DNA from: Halocatena salina
GTDB taxonomy: Archaea; Halobacteriota; Halobacteria; Halobacteriales; Haloarculaceae
NCBI RefSeq assembly: GCF_023115355.1
Contig: NZ_CP096019.1
Coordinates: 62,001 to 126,000 of the forward strand
Length of the DNA stretch: 64,000 bases
Reading direction: 5' to 3'
Shown here: positions 1 through 8,039 of the stretch, piece by piece
How positions within the stretch are numbered: the stretch's first letter is position 1
How the letters are laid out: every line of letters begins with the position of its first letter
The notes under the pieces: generated by a model
Told to the model about the DNA's origin: nothing
Databases searched by the model: none
What the model saw: only the letters and a program-made list of their open reading frames with translations
Translations under genes and position numbers: made by a program

Positions 1-383
1 ACACCGAGGTCGCGTAGTCCGTCAGCACTCGACAGTGGGAACCGTTCGGGAACCGAAACGGACGTGACTCCCTGTTGCTCCAGAAACTCGGCGATGACGC
101 GGGTTTTTGCCTCGGTTTGCTCGTATTGCTCTCGTTTCGTTCGATAGTCGAAATCGCTGTATCGGGATACCGTCTCCGCGTTACTCTCTCGTTTCGCCCG
201 GCCGTATTCGAGACTCGAAACCAACAGATGCACACCGTCCGCGTACACTGTCACGAACGGATCGGGTGCGTCGAACCCGGACAGATATCGTTGATCAGGG
301 ATCTCGCCGTCCGCATCGATCAGATAGCCGTCGTCGTTCCGATCAGCGAGGAACCCATCCAAATCCGAAGTATCGGGCTGCAT
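1..383 (-). CDS. M24-family Xaa-Pro peptidase, N-terminal part (cut by window edge)
   Basis: The minus strand from the ATG at 381-383 is open to the window edge, giving 127 residues with no stop. The protein begins MQPDTSDLDGFLADRND and continues with a segment reading YLSGFDAPDPF. This is typical of the creatinase-like N-terminal domain of haloarchaeal Xaa-Pro aminopeptidase/dipeptidase proteins. These enzymes cleave the bond before proline in cytoplasmic peptides, using two metal ions held in a C-terminal pita-bread domain. That catalytic domain lies outside the window and cannot be checked. The composition is acidic, as in neighbouring genes. Family assignment is an inference from the N-terminal domain only. 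Confidence 0.7.
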   Translation of the reverse strand, partial: MQPDTSDLDGFLADRNDDGYLIDADGEIPDQRYLSGFDAPDPFVTVYADGVHLLVSSLEYGRAKRESNAETVSRYSDFDYRTKREQYEQTEAKTRVIAEFLEQQGVTSVSVPERFPLSSADGLRDLG

Positions 384-438
384 ATCATGCCTCTTACCCT
401 CGATGAACTAAACGTTAGCTGTCGCATCGGATCGGTCA

Positions 439-603
439 TTATCCAAACTGAGACCATCCTCGACGGCTGAGAACCAATAAGACGCCATATCCGATGCCGC
501 CTGCGACGAACAAGGCGGGAGGAATGAGAAACGGTCCGAACGTCTCACCCAACCATTCGACCCCAGTGTACGCTAACACGATCCCAGATTCCGCTCCCAA
601 CAC
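439..603 (-). CDS. Small hydrophobic membrane protein, start uncertain
   Basis: A minus-strand frame of 54 codons from a GTG at 601-603 to TAA at 439-441 encodes a hydrophobic peptide. It has two likely membrane stretches (IVLAYTGVEWLG and FLIPPALFVAGGIGYGVLLVL) and a basic end (SRRGWSQFG). The frame stays open for about 16 codons upstream and encodes a DCYPCEGG segment, but then meets a TGA with no ATG between. Either translation starts at the GTG or the 5' end has been damaged. It lies 56 bases upstream of the M24 gene on the same strand. No family is recognised. The coding-like look of the sequence is the only support. Confidence 0.35.
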   Translation of the reverse strand: MLGAESGIVLAYTGVEWLGETFGPFLIPPALFVAGGIGYGVLLVLSRRGWSQFG

Positions 604-852
604 GATAAAGCCCCCCTCACACGGATAGCAATCAAACCATTGGTTGAACCATCACAACGGTTTTTGCAACCAATCTATAATGGATAATCGTCGCTGGCAA
701 CCGTATCCATCCCAAATGGGTCCAACCGCTGTCATTCCATACCGCCAGCGCTTGTTCGTCACGGCTGTTACTGGCCGATCGAGATGCCACCAGAAATACT
801 CATTGTGAGTGCAGGCAACGAAGCTTTAGCGATATACAGGTGATCACCTGAC

Positions 853-1296
853 ATGGTACGATTCGTCTGTCCATCATGTGGAGGCGCCCCAGATGCCATA
901 GAAACGTGGCTCCGCGTCCGTTCCACTGGGACCGACGAGGGTGCTCCCACGATCCAACTGCTCCTCGATGAGGATCTGGAACCGTCCGAGCCCTCCTTTG
1001 GAACGGAGCTACTGGAGCCTGTACGGACGTTGCGCCCGTGTGGACACACGTTTCCATACAAGAATGTGGACGCCGTGTTCCACTTGCTCGAAATACTCGA
1101 AACGCTCCTCCAACGACACAACGATACGACCAACCCCCTAGAAACCCAGCATTTACGCCACGAGATCCATACCGTCAGCGAGCAGCTCCATACAGTCGCA
1201 CAACAGTGTATCGACCAGGTAGAGACGGTCAATCCGAACCGGTGTCGGAAGTGGCGGTCGGGACCCCGACGATCGACATACGGACCCGAAACATAA
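853..1296 (+). CDS. Small zinc-binding hypothetical protein
   Basis: This 147-residue protein opens with CPSCGG (Cys6 and Cys9) and carries a second Cys/His pair in RPCGH near residue 62. This suggests a four-ligand zinc site in the first half. Residues about 72-125 (HLLEILETLLQRHNDT onward) look like two amphipathic helices. The C-terminus is basic and poorly structured (RKWRSGPRRS). No named family is recognised. Small zinc-finger proteins of this kind are common in haloarchaea and some act in regulation, but nothing here fixes a role. A longer frame on the opposite strand over the same DNA is rejected because it lacks haloarchaeal protein composition and has no recognisable domains. Confidence 0.6.
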   Translation: MVRFVCPSCGGAPDAIETWLRVRSTGTDEGAPTIQLLLDEDLEPSEPSFGTELLEPVRTLRPCGHTFPYKNVDAVFHLLEILETLLQRHNDTTNPLETQHLRHEIHTVSEQLHTVAQQCIDQVETVNPNRCRKWRSGPRRSTYGPET

Positions 1297-1355
1297 TTTC
1301 GGCGTTCTGGTATGAGGACCCGAACGGTTAACACGACGGTAGAGGTTGATATGGT

Positions 1356-2096
1356 ATGACGACGGTCACTGTGTGGAACGAATACCGACACGAGCGCGAA
1401 ACTGACGTGGTCGCCTCCGTTTACCCGGATGGGATTCATACGGTCATCGCCGATGAGCTTGCCGATCACGGGTTCGAGACGCGGACGGCCACCCTCGATG
1501 AACCGGAACACGGGTTGAGCGAGACCGTTCTCGAGGAGACGGACGTGTTGACGTGGTGGGGCCACGACGCTCACGAGGAGGTCAGCGATGCGGTGGTTGA
1601 GCGCGTTCACGAACGCGTCCTCGAAGGCATGGGACTGATCGTCCTCCACTCGGGTCATTACTCGAAGATCTTTCGGCGACTGCTTGGCACGAGTTGCTCG
1701 CTCAAGTGGCGCGAAGCAGCCGAAACCGAACGACTGTGGGTCGTTGAGCCGAGCCATCCGATCGCAGAGGGTCTTCCCGAGTACGTCGAGCTATCCGAAG
1801 CGGAGATGTACGGGGAGCGCTTCGATGTTCCGCCACCGGAGACGCTCGTGTTTCTTTCGTGGTTCGAAGGCGGGGAACTGTTCCGGTCGGGCTGTTGTTA
1901 CACCCGGGGACGCGGACGCATCTTCTATTTCCGTCCCGGCCACGAAACGTATCCGATCTACCACCAGGAGACCGTACAGCAGATTCTCGCCAACGCCGTC
2001 GCGTGGGCTGCACCCGGTGACGGCCCGGTCTCGACGTTTGGCAACAGTGACCCGATCGAGCCGATCGACACGACCGACGACCGGACCGTCCACTGA
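1356..2096 (+). CDS. ThuA-like domain protein (class I glutamine amidotransferase fold)
   Basis: The 246-residue product matches the ThuA/trehalose-utilisation fold. It starts with a beta strand and a WNEY motif. It then has [14 protein letters not shown] at about residues 63-76 and a [14 protein letters not shown] segment at about 93-106. Later come [12 protein letters not shown] and a [18 protein letters not shown] segment typical of the family. ThuA-like proteins take part in disaccharide or keto-sugar metabolism in bacteria, but their exact chemistry is not settled. The gene is the first of four plus-strand genes (ThuA, isomerase, Gfo/Idh, SMP-30), a combination that usually marks a sugar or inositol oxidation route. 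It ends 65 bases before the isomerase start. Confidence 0.85.
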   Translation: MTTVTVWNEYRHERETDVVASVYPDGIHTVIADELADHGFETRTATLDEPEHGLSETVLEETDVLTWWGHDAHEEVSDAVVERVHERVLEGMGLIVLHSGHYSKIFRRLLGTSCSLKWREAAETERLWVVEPSHPIAEGLPEYVELSEAEMYGERFDVPPPETLVFLSWFEGGELFRSGCCYTRGRGRIFYFRPGHETYPIYHQETVQQILANAVAWAAPGDGPVSTFGNSDPIEPIDTTDDRTVH

Positions 2097-2129
2097 CCGT
2101 CTGTGTGTTAGAGGATCAGATTCCCAAAA

Positions 2130-2138
2130 CGTTTATTG
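2130..2138 (+). promoter_or_regulatory. TATA-like box for the isomerase gene
   Basis: GTTTATTGG lies with its centre about 27 bases before the ATG at 2162. This is the spacing expected of an archaeal TATA box driving a leaderless transcript. It supports the start at 2162 over an upstream GTG/TTG extension. Confidence 0.45.
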
Positions 2139-2161
2139 GTATTAGAAATAATTCAACTCTC

Positions 2162-3130
2162 ATGCAGATCGGTGTTCTGACAGCGGTCCTCGACGATCAA
2201 CCACGAGACGACGCGTTCGAATATCTGTCGGACCTCGGGGTCGAAGCGGTGGAACTCGGCACCGGTGGCTTCACCGAATCCGATCACCTCCCGCGAGAGG
2301 AGTTTCTCGACGCGGAGGATCGACAGAAAGAACTCCACGAGTCGCTCGAAACCAACGGTCTTTCGATCTCGGCGCTTGCAACCCATAACAACCCGTTACA
2401 TCCCGACGAAGCACGCGCTGATCGGGCCGACACCGAACTCCGGGAAGCGATTCGGCTCGCTGATCAACTCGGCGTCGACGCCGTAACGTGTTTTTCAGGG
2501 CTTCCGGGTGGCAGTCCGAACGACGAGACACCAAACTGGATCACTGCGCCGTGGCCCCCAGAGCACGCCGAGAGCCACGAGTATCAGTGGGAAGTCGCTA
2601 CCGACTACTGGAGCGATATCGCCGACCATGCGGCGTCCCACGACGTGAACGTCGGTATCGAGATGCATCCGAACATGCTAGTGTACGAACCGACCGGTCT
2701 ACTCGAACTGCGCGAAGCGACCAACGAGCACATCGGCGCTAACTTCGACCCGTCCCACCTCTACTGGCAGGGGATAGATGTTCTAGAAGCGATCCGGTAT
2801 CTCGGTGAACACGACGCCATCCACCACGTTCACGCCAAAGACACCCGCGTCTACGAGTCGAACGCCCGACTGAAAGGCGTGCTCGATACTACCGCTTACA
2901 CCGATGAGCCGAACCGATCGTGGCTGTTCCGATCGGTCGGCTACGGCCACGACGAAGCCCACTGGAAGGATATCGTCTCGACGCTTCGGATGGTTGGATA
3001 CGACGACGTACTATCCATCGAACACGAGGATTCACTCACGAGCGGACGGGAAGGACTAGAAAAAGCGGTCGATCTCCTCGACCGAGCCGTCTTCGAGACG
3101 ACGTCGGGCGAAGCCTACTGGGCGGAGTGA
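2162..3130 (+). CDS. Sugar phosphate isomerase/epimerase (xylose isomerase-like TIM barrel)
   Basis: The 322-residue protein has the AP-endonuclease-2/xylose-isomerase-like TIM barrel of the IolE/IolI group. Likely metal ligands appear in the usual order: Glu and His in IEMHPN, Asp and His in FDPSHLYWQ, His in HVHAKDTRVY, and Glu in SIEHEDS near the C-terminus. It probably isomerises or epimerises a keto- or cyclic polyol substrate in the cytoplasm. The start at 2162 is chosen because the TATA-like box fits it and the residues upstream have no conserved character. The neighbouring Gfo/Idh dehydrogenase and lactonase suggest it works in a sugar or inositol oxidation pathway. The substrate cannot be read from the sequence. 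Confidence 0.88.
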   Translation: MQIGVLTAVLDDQPRDDAFEYLSDLGVEAVELGTGGFTESDHLPREEFLDAEDRQKELHESLETNGLSISALATHNNPLHPDEARADRADTELREAIRLADQLGVDAVTCFSGLPGGSPNDETPNWITAPWPPEHAESHEYQWEVATDYWSDIADHAASHDVNVGIEMHPNMLVYEPTGLLELREATNEHIGANFDPSHLYWQGIDVLEAIRYLGEHDAIHHVHAKDTRVYESNARLKGVLDTTAYTDEPNRSWLFRSVGYGHDEAHWKDIVSTLRMVGYDDVLSIEHEDSLTSGREGLEKAVDLLDRAVFETTSGEAYWAE

Positions 3131-3148
3131 CGAGGACTCCTGATTACG

Positions 3149-3184
3149 TTCCATTTCACACCGGAACGAACCGTCAAAATGGAA
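3149..3184. promoter_or_regulatory. Inverted repeat TTCCATTT / AAATGGAA in the isomerase-dehydrogenase spacer
   Basis: Two perfect 8-base arms (3149-3156 and 3177-3184) are separated by 20 bases. They sit 19 bases after the isomerase stop and 34 bases before the dehydrogenase start. They could form a terminator-like stem or be an operator for a regulator of the sugar set. The repeat is read directly; its function is inference. Confidence 0.3.
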
Positions 3185-3217
3185 AACACTAAGAGGTAGT
3201 TCTCGGAATCCAAAAGC

Positions 3218-4333
3218 ATGACACTCGATATCGGTGTCCTCGGCTACCGGTTTATGGGGAAAGCGCACGCTAACGCCCTCGCCCGCTTGCCGATGTTCTT
3301 TCCAGATGCCCCTGACGTGAACCGCCATGTCCTCATCGGCCGCGATGAGACGGCACTCGAATCGGCAGCCGACCAGCTCGGTTTCTCTCACACCTCGACG
3401 GAGTGGGCTGACGTCATTTCCGAGGTCGACGTGTTGTACAATCTCGGGCCCAATCACGTTCACGTCGAGCCGTCGATCGCGGCGCTCGACGCGGATGTAT
3501 CTGTATTTTGTGAAAAGCCTCTCGCGCCGACACTGTCGGCAGCGGAACGGATGGCTGAGGCTGCCCGTGATTCGGACGCAGTCGCGGGAATCGCGTTCAA
3601 CTACCGGTATCTACCCGCCGTCCAGTACGCCCGCCAGCGTATCATGAACGGGGACCTCGGAGAGATTCATCACGTCCGAGCGCGGTATCTCCAAGATTGG
3701 CTCGTCGATCCGGACGCGACGTGGAGTTGGCGGCTGTCGGAGGAAATGGCTGGGAGTGGTTCGCTGGGTGATCTCGGAGCACATTCCATCGATCTCGCGC
3801 GCTTTCTTCTCGGCGCGGAGAACGGTAAAATCGACCGCGTTTCCGGACAACTTCGGACGTTCATCGATGAACGCCCGGTTAGTGCCGAAAACGAACGAAC
3901 CCGTCCCGTAACGGTCGACGATGCCTACTCGGCACAAGTAACGTTTGCCTCGGGTGCGATGGGGACGTTCGAGGCGTCACGATTTGCGACCGGACACGAA
4001 AACAACAACACGATCGAGATCAACGGCTCTGCGGGCAGCCTTCGATTCTCACTCGAACGGTTGAACGAGTTAGAACTACTCGAACCGGGCGACAGAGGGT
4101 TCCAGACGATCATGGTCACCGACCCAGACGATCCCTACATCGACCACTGGTGGCCGCCCGGCCACACGATCGGCTGGGAACACACGTTCGTCCACGAAAA
4201 CTACGAATTCCTCAAATCCGTCCACAACGACACGTCCTACACGCCCAGTTTCGCCGATGGACTGGCGGTTCAACGCGTGTTGGATGCGATCGAACAGTCC
4301 GACGAACGCGGTGAATGGATTGAAATCGAGTAG
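3218..4333 (+). CDS. Gfo/Idh/MocA family NAD(P)-dependent oxidoreductase
   Basis: The 371-residue protein begins with a Rossmann fold in which GVLGYRFMGKAHANAL is the dinucleotide-binding turn. CEKPLAPT at about residue 94 gives the family EKP motif with its catalytic lysine. A second landmark is GDLGAHSIDLARFLLG at about 184-199, containing the Asp/His pair used in sugar or inositol oxidation. Family members oxidise sugars or inositols at a ring carbon with NAD(P). It shares orientation with the isomerase and the SMP-30 lactonase, which fits oxidation to a lactone followed by hydrolysis. A hairpin terminator follows the stop codon. The substrate is unknown. Confidence 0.92.
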   Translation: MTLDIGVLGYRFMGKAHANALARLPMFFPDAPDVNRHVLIGRDETALESAADQLGFSHTSTEWADVISEVDVLYNLGPNHVHVEPSIAALDADVSVFCEKPLAPTLSAAERMAEAARDSDAVAGIAFNYRYLPAVQYARQRIMNGDLGEIHHVRARYLQDWLVDPDATWSWRLSEEMAGSGSLGDLGAHSIDLARFLLGAENGKIDRVSGQLRTFIDERPVSAENERTRPVTVDDAYSAQVTFASGAMGTFEASRFATGHENNNTIEINGSAGSLRFSLERLNELELLEPGDRGFQTIMVTDPDDPYIDHWWPPGHTIGWEHTFVHENYEFLKSVHNDTSYTPSFADGLAVQRVLDAIEQSDERGEWIEIE

Positions 4334-4358
4334 CGATCGCTGATCGGCTCGATGATTA

Positions 4359-4378
4359 CGGTCGCCCGAAGGCGACCG
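4359..4378. terminator. GC-rich hairpin after the Gfo/Idh gene
   Basis: CGGTCGCC and GGCGACCG form a perfect 8-bp stem around a CGAA loop, 25 bases after the stop codon at 4333. A T-rich tract (CTTTTATAA) follows about 13 bases later but overlaps the next promoter. This is a likely transcription-termination or RNA-processing hairpin, separating the upstream genes from the lactonase gene. Confidence 0.5.
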
Positions 4379-4392
4379 GATTCGTCTCGAAC

Positions 4393-4400
4393 TTTTATAA
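4393..4400 (+). promoter_or_regulatory. TATA-like box for the SMP-30 gene
   Basis: TTTTATAA is centred about 29 bases before the ATG at 4426, matching an archaeal TATA box for a leaderless mRNA. With the hairpin just upstream, it suggests that the lactonase gene has its own promoter. Confidence 0.5.
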
Positions 4401-4425
4401 CCGAGCGCTCAGTAGTAGATCGGTA

Positions 4426-5292
4426 ATGCTAGATGAACCGGAACGATTCGTGGACCATGCCTATGAAACGGGGGAGGGTCCGTTGTACCACCCCGACGAA
4501 GATCGTCTGTACTGGGTTGACATCCCGAACGGGCACATGTATCGGTACGACTTCGAAACGGACGAACGAGAGCAGTGTTACTCCGGTCCGTCGGTCGGTG
4601 GGTTCACGATTCAAGCGGACGGCTCGCTCCTCTTGTTCAAGGAAAACGGCTCGATTACGATCTGGAACGATGGTCATGAAAAGACAGTCATCCCGGAGAT
4701 CCCCGAAGAGCGAGGCTCACGATTCAACGACGTGATCGCGGGACCGAACGGACGGGTCTTCTGTGGGACGATGCCACCGGACGGACGGCTGTATCGACTC
4801 GATCCCGACGGTTCGTTGACGCTGCTCATCTCGGATCTCGCCGTGTCGAACGGACTAGGGTTCAGTCCGGACAACACGCGGGTTTATTTCGCCGAAACTG
4901 AAGCAGAGACGATCTGGTCGTTCGAATACGACGCCGATTCCGGCACCCTGTCCGATCGTGAACCGTTCGTCAGCACCGTCGGAGATGCTGGATTTCCCGA
5001 TGGATTGACGGTGGATGCAGAGGGTTACGTCTGGTCGGCTCGGTGGAATGGGGGATGTGTGGTCCGTCATCATCCCGACGACGGTCGTGTCGTCGATCGC
5101 TTCTCCCTGCCCGCGCGGAAAGTCTCCTGTATCACGTTTGGCGGCCCTAACTACGAACACGCTTACGTCACGACTGCGACAGCGGGCAACGACCGATCTG
5201 TCGAAGGAAAGGGTGCTGGTGCGGTGTTTCGCTTTACTCCCGATGTGAGCGGTGTTCCCGAGTTCCGGTCCCGGATCGAACCCAACAGCTAA
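4426..5292 (+). CDS. SMP-30/gluconolactonase/LRE family lactonase
   Basis: The 288-residue protein is a six-bladed beta-propeller of the SMP-30 family, which hydrolyses sugar lactones to aldonic acids. The three metal ligands known in the family have clear counterparts. These are Glu17 in TGEGPLYH, Asn in SNGLGFSPDN at about residue 140, and Asp in GFPDGLTVDAEGYVW at about 190. The RFNDVIAGPNGRVFCGTM segment is also typical. The length is normal and no signal peptide is seen, so it should act in the cytoplasm. Downstream of an isomerase and a Gfo/Idh dehydrogenase, it would open the lactone made by sugar oxidation. The particular lactone is not known. Confidence 0.9.
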   Translation: MLDEPERFVDHAYETGEGPLYHPDEDRLYWVDIPNGHMYRYDFETDEREQCYSGPSVGGFTIQADGSLLLFKENGSITIWNDGHEKTVIPEIPEERGSRFNDVIAGPNGRVFCGTMPPDGRLYRLDPDGSLTLLISDLAVSNGLGFSPDNTRVYFAETEAETIWSFEYDADSGTLSDREPFVSTVGDAGFPDGLTVDAEGYVWSARWNGGCVVRHHPDDGRVVDRFSLPARKVSCITFGGPNYEHAYVTTATAGNDRSVEGKGAGAVFRFTPDVSGVPEFRSRIEPNS

Positions 5293-5381
5293 CGAACTGT
5301 ACAGATCCGAAAACGGTTGGTTGCGTCTCAGAACCGATATCGGAGCAGCACAGAAACTGGACGTACGTTCATTTACTGAAG

Positions 5382-6335
5382 CTACCAGCGCTGCTGTCTG
5401 GGTAAGAAATACCAGACGGCGACGACGACGAGCGCTACCAGAATGAGACCACTGGCCAAGCGCAAGAGAAAGTCGAGTGGCGAAGTGGATCCCGAGGAAT
5501 CCGCTCTGTCACCACCAGTCGACGACTGTGCGGAATCGGCTCCTGCACCGTCCGTTGATTGGGTATGGGTTGTGTTTCCAGCCGCTGTGGTAATTGGAGT
5601 TCCCGTGGCCGCACCACCTATCGGCGTCGGCTGAGTAACTGTCGGCGTTCCAGCACCAGTGTTCTGGCCAGTGACATTCCTCCCATTGATGTATACGAGT
5701 GCTTGTTGATCGATCGATGTCACAGTCGCGTTGCCAGTGAAATAGAACGAATCGTACTGATCAGTGAGCTGACCCTGAATCTGTGTCCCATTCGCTCCAC
5801 CCAGTACTGTCGTCTGATCCTGATTCTCGGTGGATTCTCCCGGTGTAGCGTCACCAGTGACTGTGATTTCGTAGTTGATGGGACTGCCGTTCGAGGAGTT
5901 CGAACGTACGATCTGGAGATGGTTGCCCGAAAGTATTGCGGGTGAAATCTCCTGCCCACCGAGTCGTAACTGGAGATCGTCGCCCCGGTGTTGGAACGAG
6001 TCGATGTAGCCGGTGTACGTCACCGTGTCTGTGGTATCGTCAGTCGTATTGTCCCATGGAACGCCCCCGACCCGACCGCTCAGTGTTCTGCCCTGAATAG
6101 CATCGCCCTCATCCGTTTCGCCAGAGATGTTCTCTGTCGCCGAAATGGTGTATTGGACGGGATCACCCGTGGTTTCGACGATCAGCGTGTGCTCGTCACT
6201 GATATTTTGTGTGGCAGCAGATTGATTACTCATCGTAACTGGACTCGCCGGCATAGCTAGTCCGGAAAGAATAACTGCTCCGATGATGATGAACGACAGC
6301 GATCGGGTATAGTCGAGATCATGTACTGATAACAT
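5382..6335 (-). CDS. Secreted, C-terminally membrane-anchored hypothetical protein
   Basis: This 317-residue protein has an N-terminal hydrophobic segment (residues about 12-32, LSFIIIGAVILSGLAMPASP) that should be a signal peptide or anchor. The extracellular region is rich in Asn-X-Ser/Thr sites and beta-strand-like sequence. A low-complexity Thr/Gly/Ser/Asp linker spans about 225-285. A C-terminal membrane helix (FLLRLASGLILVALVVVAVWYFL) is followed by a short basic tail (RQQRW). This layout is usual for haloarchaeal surface proteins that are glycosylated in the linker. No catalytic motif or named domain is recognised. It is transcribed away from the lactonase gene (convergent ends) and is not obviously linked to it. 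Confidence 0.75.
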   Translation of the reverse strand: MLSVHDLDYTRSLSFIIIGAVILSGLAMPASPVTMSNQSAATQNISDEHTLIVETTGDPVQYTISATENISGETDEGDAIQGRTLSGRVGGVPWDNTTDDTTDTVTYTGYIDSFQHRGDDLQLRLGGQEISPAILSGNHLQIVRSNSSNGSPINYEITVTGDATPGESTENQDQTTVLGGANGTQIQGQLTDQYDSFYFTGNATVTSIDQQALVYINGRNVTGQNTGAGTPTVTQPTPIGGAATGTPITTAAGNTTHTQSTDGAGADSAQSSTGGDRADSSGSTSPLDFLLRLASGLILVALVVVAVWYFLPRQQRW

Positions 6336-6451
6336 CGTATTACAGCCGTTGTCAATAATATAGCACCCATTTAATTATAATTTACCGATTATATATCACT
6401 ATTGTACTCGAGAGAATATTCGGGAGATCACTGTCGTGACGTCGGATCGTG

Positions 6452-7666
6452 CTAAGTGGATTCTTGTAACAACTGCTCGAGATTCATCGGTGTAGGCGTC
6501 GGCTCAGGCGGATCGTCAGTCGAGGTATCCTGCGATTCTGCCAACTGGAGCTCGATCTCTCGGAGGCGGTCCTGCCCCGATTTGATCGCGTTTGAACCGT
6601 ACGTGTTGCCTTTTACGCGTACATCTGCCTGATTAGGAAAGAGAACGACATCACCTATAGCGTCCGATTCGCCCCCATCTATCTGCTCAGCGCACCAATT
6701 GTTGCAAAAGCGAGCATATTCTTCCGGATAGCCTTGGATGGAAAACGCTGGATATGTGGTCAGTTTGAACACATTATGGTGTATATTAACAAATGTGCCG
6801 GCCACCATGCCAAGACCGGACTTACCGAGATGGTCGAGATTTTCACCAAGATAATGCATATCAAATGCGTGTAAAATCGCGTTCGGTCCGATGAGGTTAA
6901 ACCGGGCTTCGTACCCGCTGGTTGGATAGCCAAATCCGGCGATGGAGTGACGGTTGTAATCGAAGGTGTTCCACTCGATCAGATGCAGTCCGTTGTACAG
7001 CTCCATCGGATATCCGAGGTGATTCATCTGATTGTGGTGCATCAAATTGTGATGAATCCACCCCTGCGTGTATTTGGTTTCCGCTCCGAGAGCAATGCCA
7101 GCGAACGTCCAACCGAACACTTCACAGTGATCGACGATTGCGGTCTGTCCTTGAAAATTGAAACCGAGTGCTGCGAAATCTTCTTCGTCTTTATTGTTTT
7201 GCCATGGCTCGAAGTTATCCGTTCGCGGTCCCTTCAGTCGAAGGCCAGTGATCCGGCACCCGCCGGTATCGTTGATAAAAATCCCTTTGTCGTAGCCATC
7301 CGTTTTGATCAATCCACCATTCTGGCTGTTCAAATGTCGATCACTGGCGATCGTCACGTTCGGCGCGACGGGTGCGTTGACAACGCCCGTCATGTCGATC
7401 GTGACTGAGTTGGGGATCCACACCGTTGCTTCAGGAACACGAATCGCTTGAAGAAGAGAGGACCGATCCGTGGCAACCTGTGTTGCCATCTCCCGTGTCA
7501 CACGGTGTTGCTGGGACGCAAACTCCATCGACGGATAGTTTCCTTCCCCGCTGCCACCGCTGGTCCACATCGACAGACAGCCACTAACTGACGACATCCC
7601 GACCGTTCCGGCAGTTCCGACAGCTGTGAGAAATCGACGCCTGTTAATCGGCTTTTTAGCGCTCAT
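6452..7666 (-). CDS. Tat lipoprotein with right-handed beta-helix fold
   Basis: The 404-residue protein starts with a twin-arginine signal (INRRRFLTAVG) and a lipobox (SVSGC), so it should be exported folded and lipid-anchored outside the membrane. Residues about 80-360 carry repeated short strands with Asn/His ladders, for example IVDHCEVFGWTF, WIHHNLMHHNQMNHLGY and FVNIHHNVFKLT. These are typical of parallel beta-helix proteins such as pectate-lyase-like enzymes and carbohydrate-binding surface proteins. A Pro/Thr-rich tail ends the protein. The many His residues (for example HHNLMHHN) could bind metal. It is divergent from the transfer-like cluster at 8.0-13.3 kb across a 370-base spacer, and a link between them is only possible. 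Confidence 0.75.
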   Translation of the reverse strand: MSAKKPINRRRFLTAVGTAGTVGMSSVSGCLSMWTSGGSGEGNYPSMEFASQQHRVTREMATQVATDRSSLLQAIRVPEATVWIPNSVTIDMTGVVNAPVAPNVTIASDRHLNSQNGGLIKTDGYDKGIFINDTGGCRITGLRLKGPRTDNFEPWQNNKDEEDFAALGFNFQGQTAIVDHCEVFGWTFAGIALGAETKYTQGWIHHNLMHHNQMNHLGYPMELYNGLHLIEWNTFDYNRHSIAGFGYPTSGYEARFNLIGPNAILHAFDMHYLGENLDHLGKSGLGMVAGTFVNIHHNVFKLTTYPAFSIQGYPEEYARFCNNWCAEQIDGGESDAIGDVVLFPNQADVRVKGNTYGSNAIKSGQDRLREIELQLAESQDTSTDDPPEPTPTPMNLEQLLQEST

Positions 7667-8039
7667 ATTGGTAATGAATCAAGCTGGAAGTATCGAGTCA
7701 CGGTTCCAGACTGCAATAAACGTGATATGATGTGGATATCGATAAGGATTTTACTGTACACTATCAGACTATCATACGTAGCCATGTCGTTTCACGCTCC
7801 CACTGGGAATACGCCTGGTGATCGATGTTTCGCTCATCTCGTTTTCGTATGTAACGATACCTTCCAATCTGGCATAAATCTATGCTGATGAAACACTCTA
7901 TTGTATTATCTGTAACAAGTATCTACGGTTTGTCGCATTATCATCGTTTAGAACAGAATCTACATCGTTATAATAAATAACCTTTATGGTGCTCTTTCCG
8001 GTACTTTTTTATACCCTCACTCTAATATTAACTCATATC
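7667..8039. other. AT-rich divergent spacer before the secretion-like cluster
   Basis: This 373-base gap lies between the divergent beta-helix gene and the pilin-like gene. It is AT-rich, with several TATA-like stretches such as TTATAATAAA at 7967-7976. An in-frame ATG at 7986 would extend the pilin-like protein by 18 hydrophobic residues, but the promoter position argues against it. No RNA gene or repeat is seen. Confidence 0.4.
8008..8013 (+). promoter_or_regulatory. TATA-like box for the pilin-like gene
   Basis: TTTATA within a T-run is centred about 29 bases before the ATG at 8040. This is the correct distance for a leaderless archaeal transcript. It is the main reason for preferring the 8040 start over the ATG at 7986. 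Confidence 0.4.

Noticed and set aside
768-1757. A 329-codon minus-strand frame
   Set aside because: It overlaps two plus-strand genes with recognisable features (zinc protein and ThuA-like), is Arg/Ser-rich unlike haloarchaeal proteins, and has no domain.
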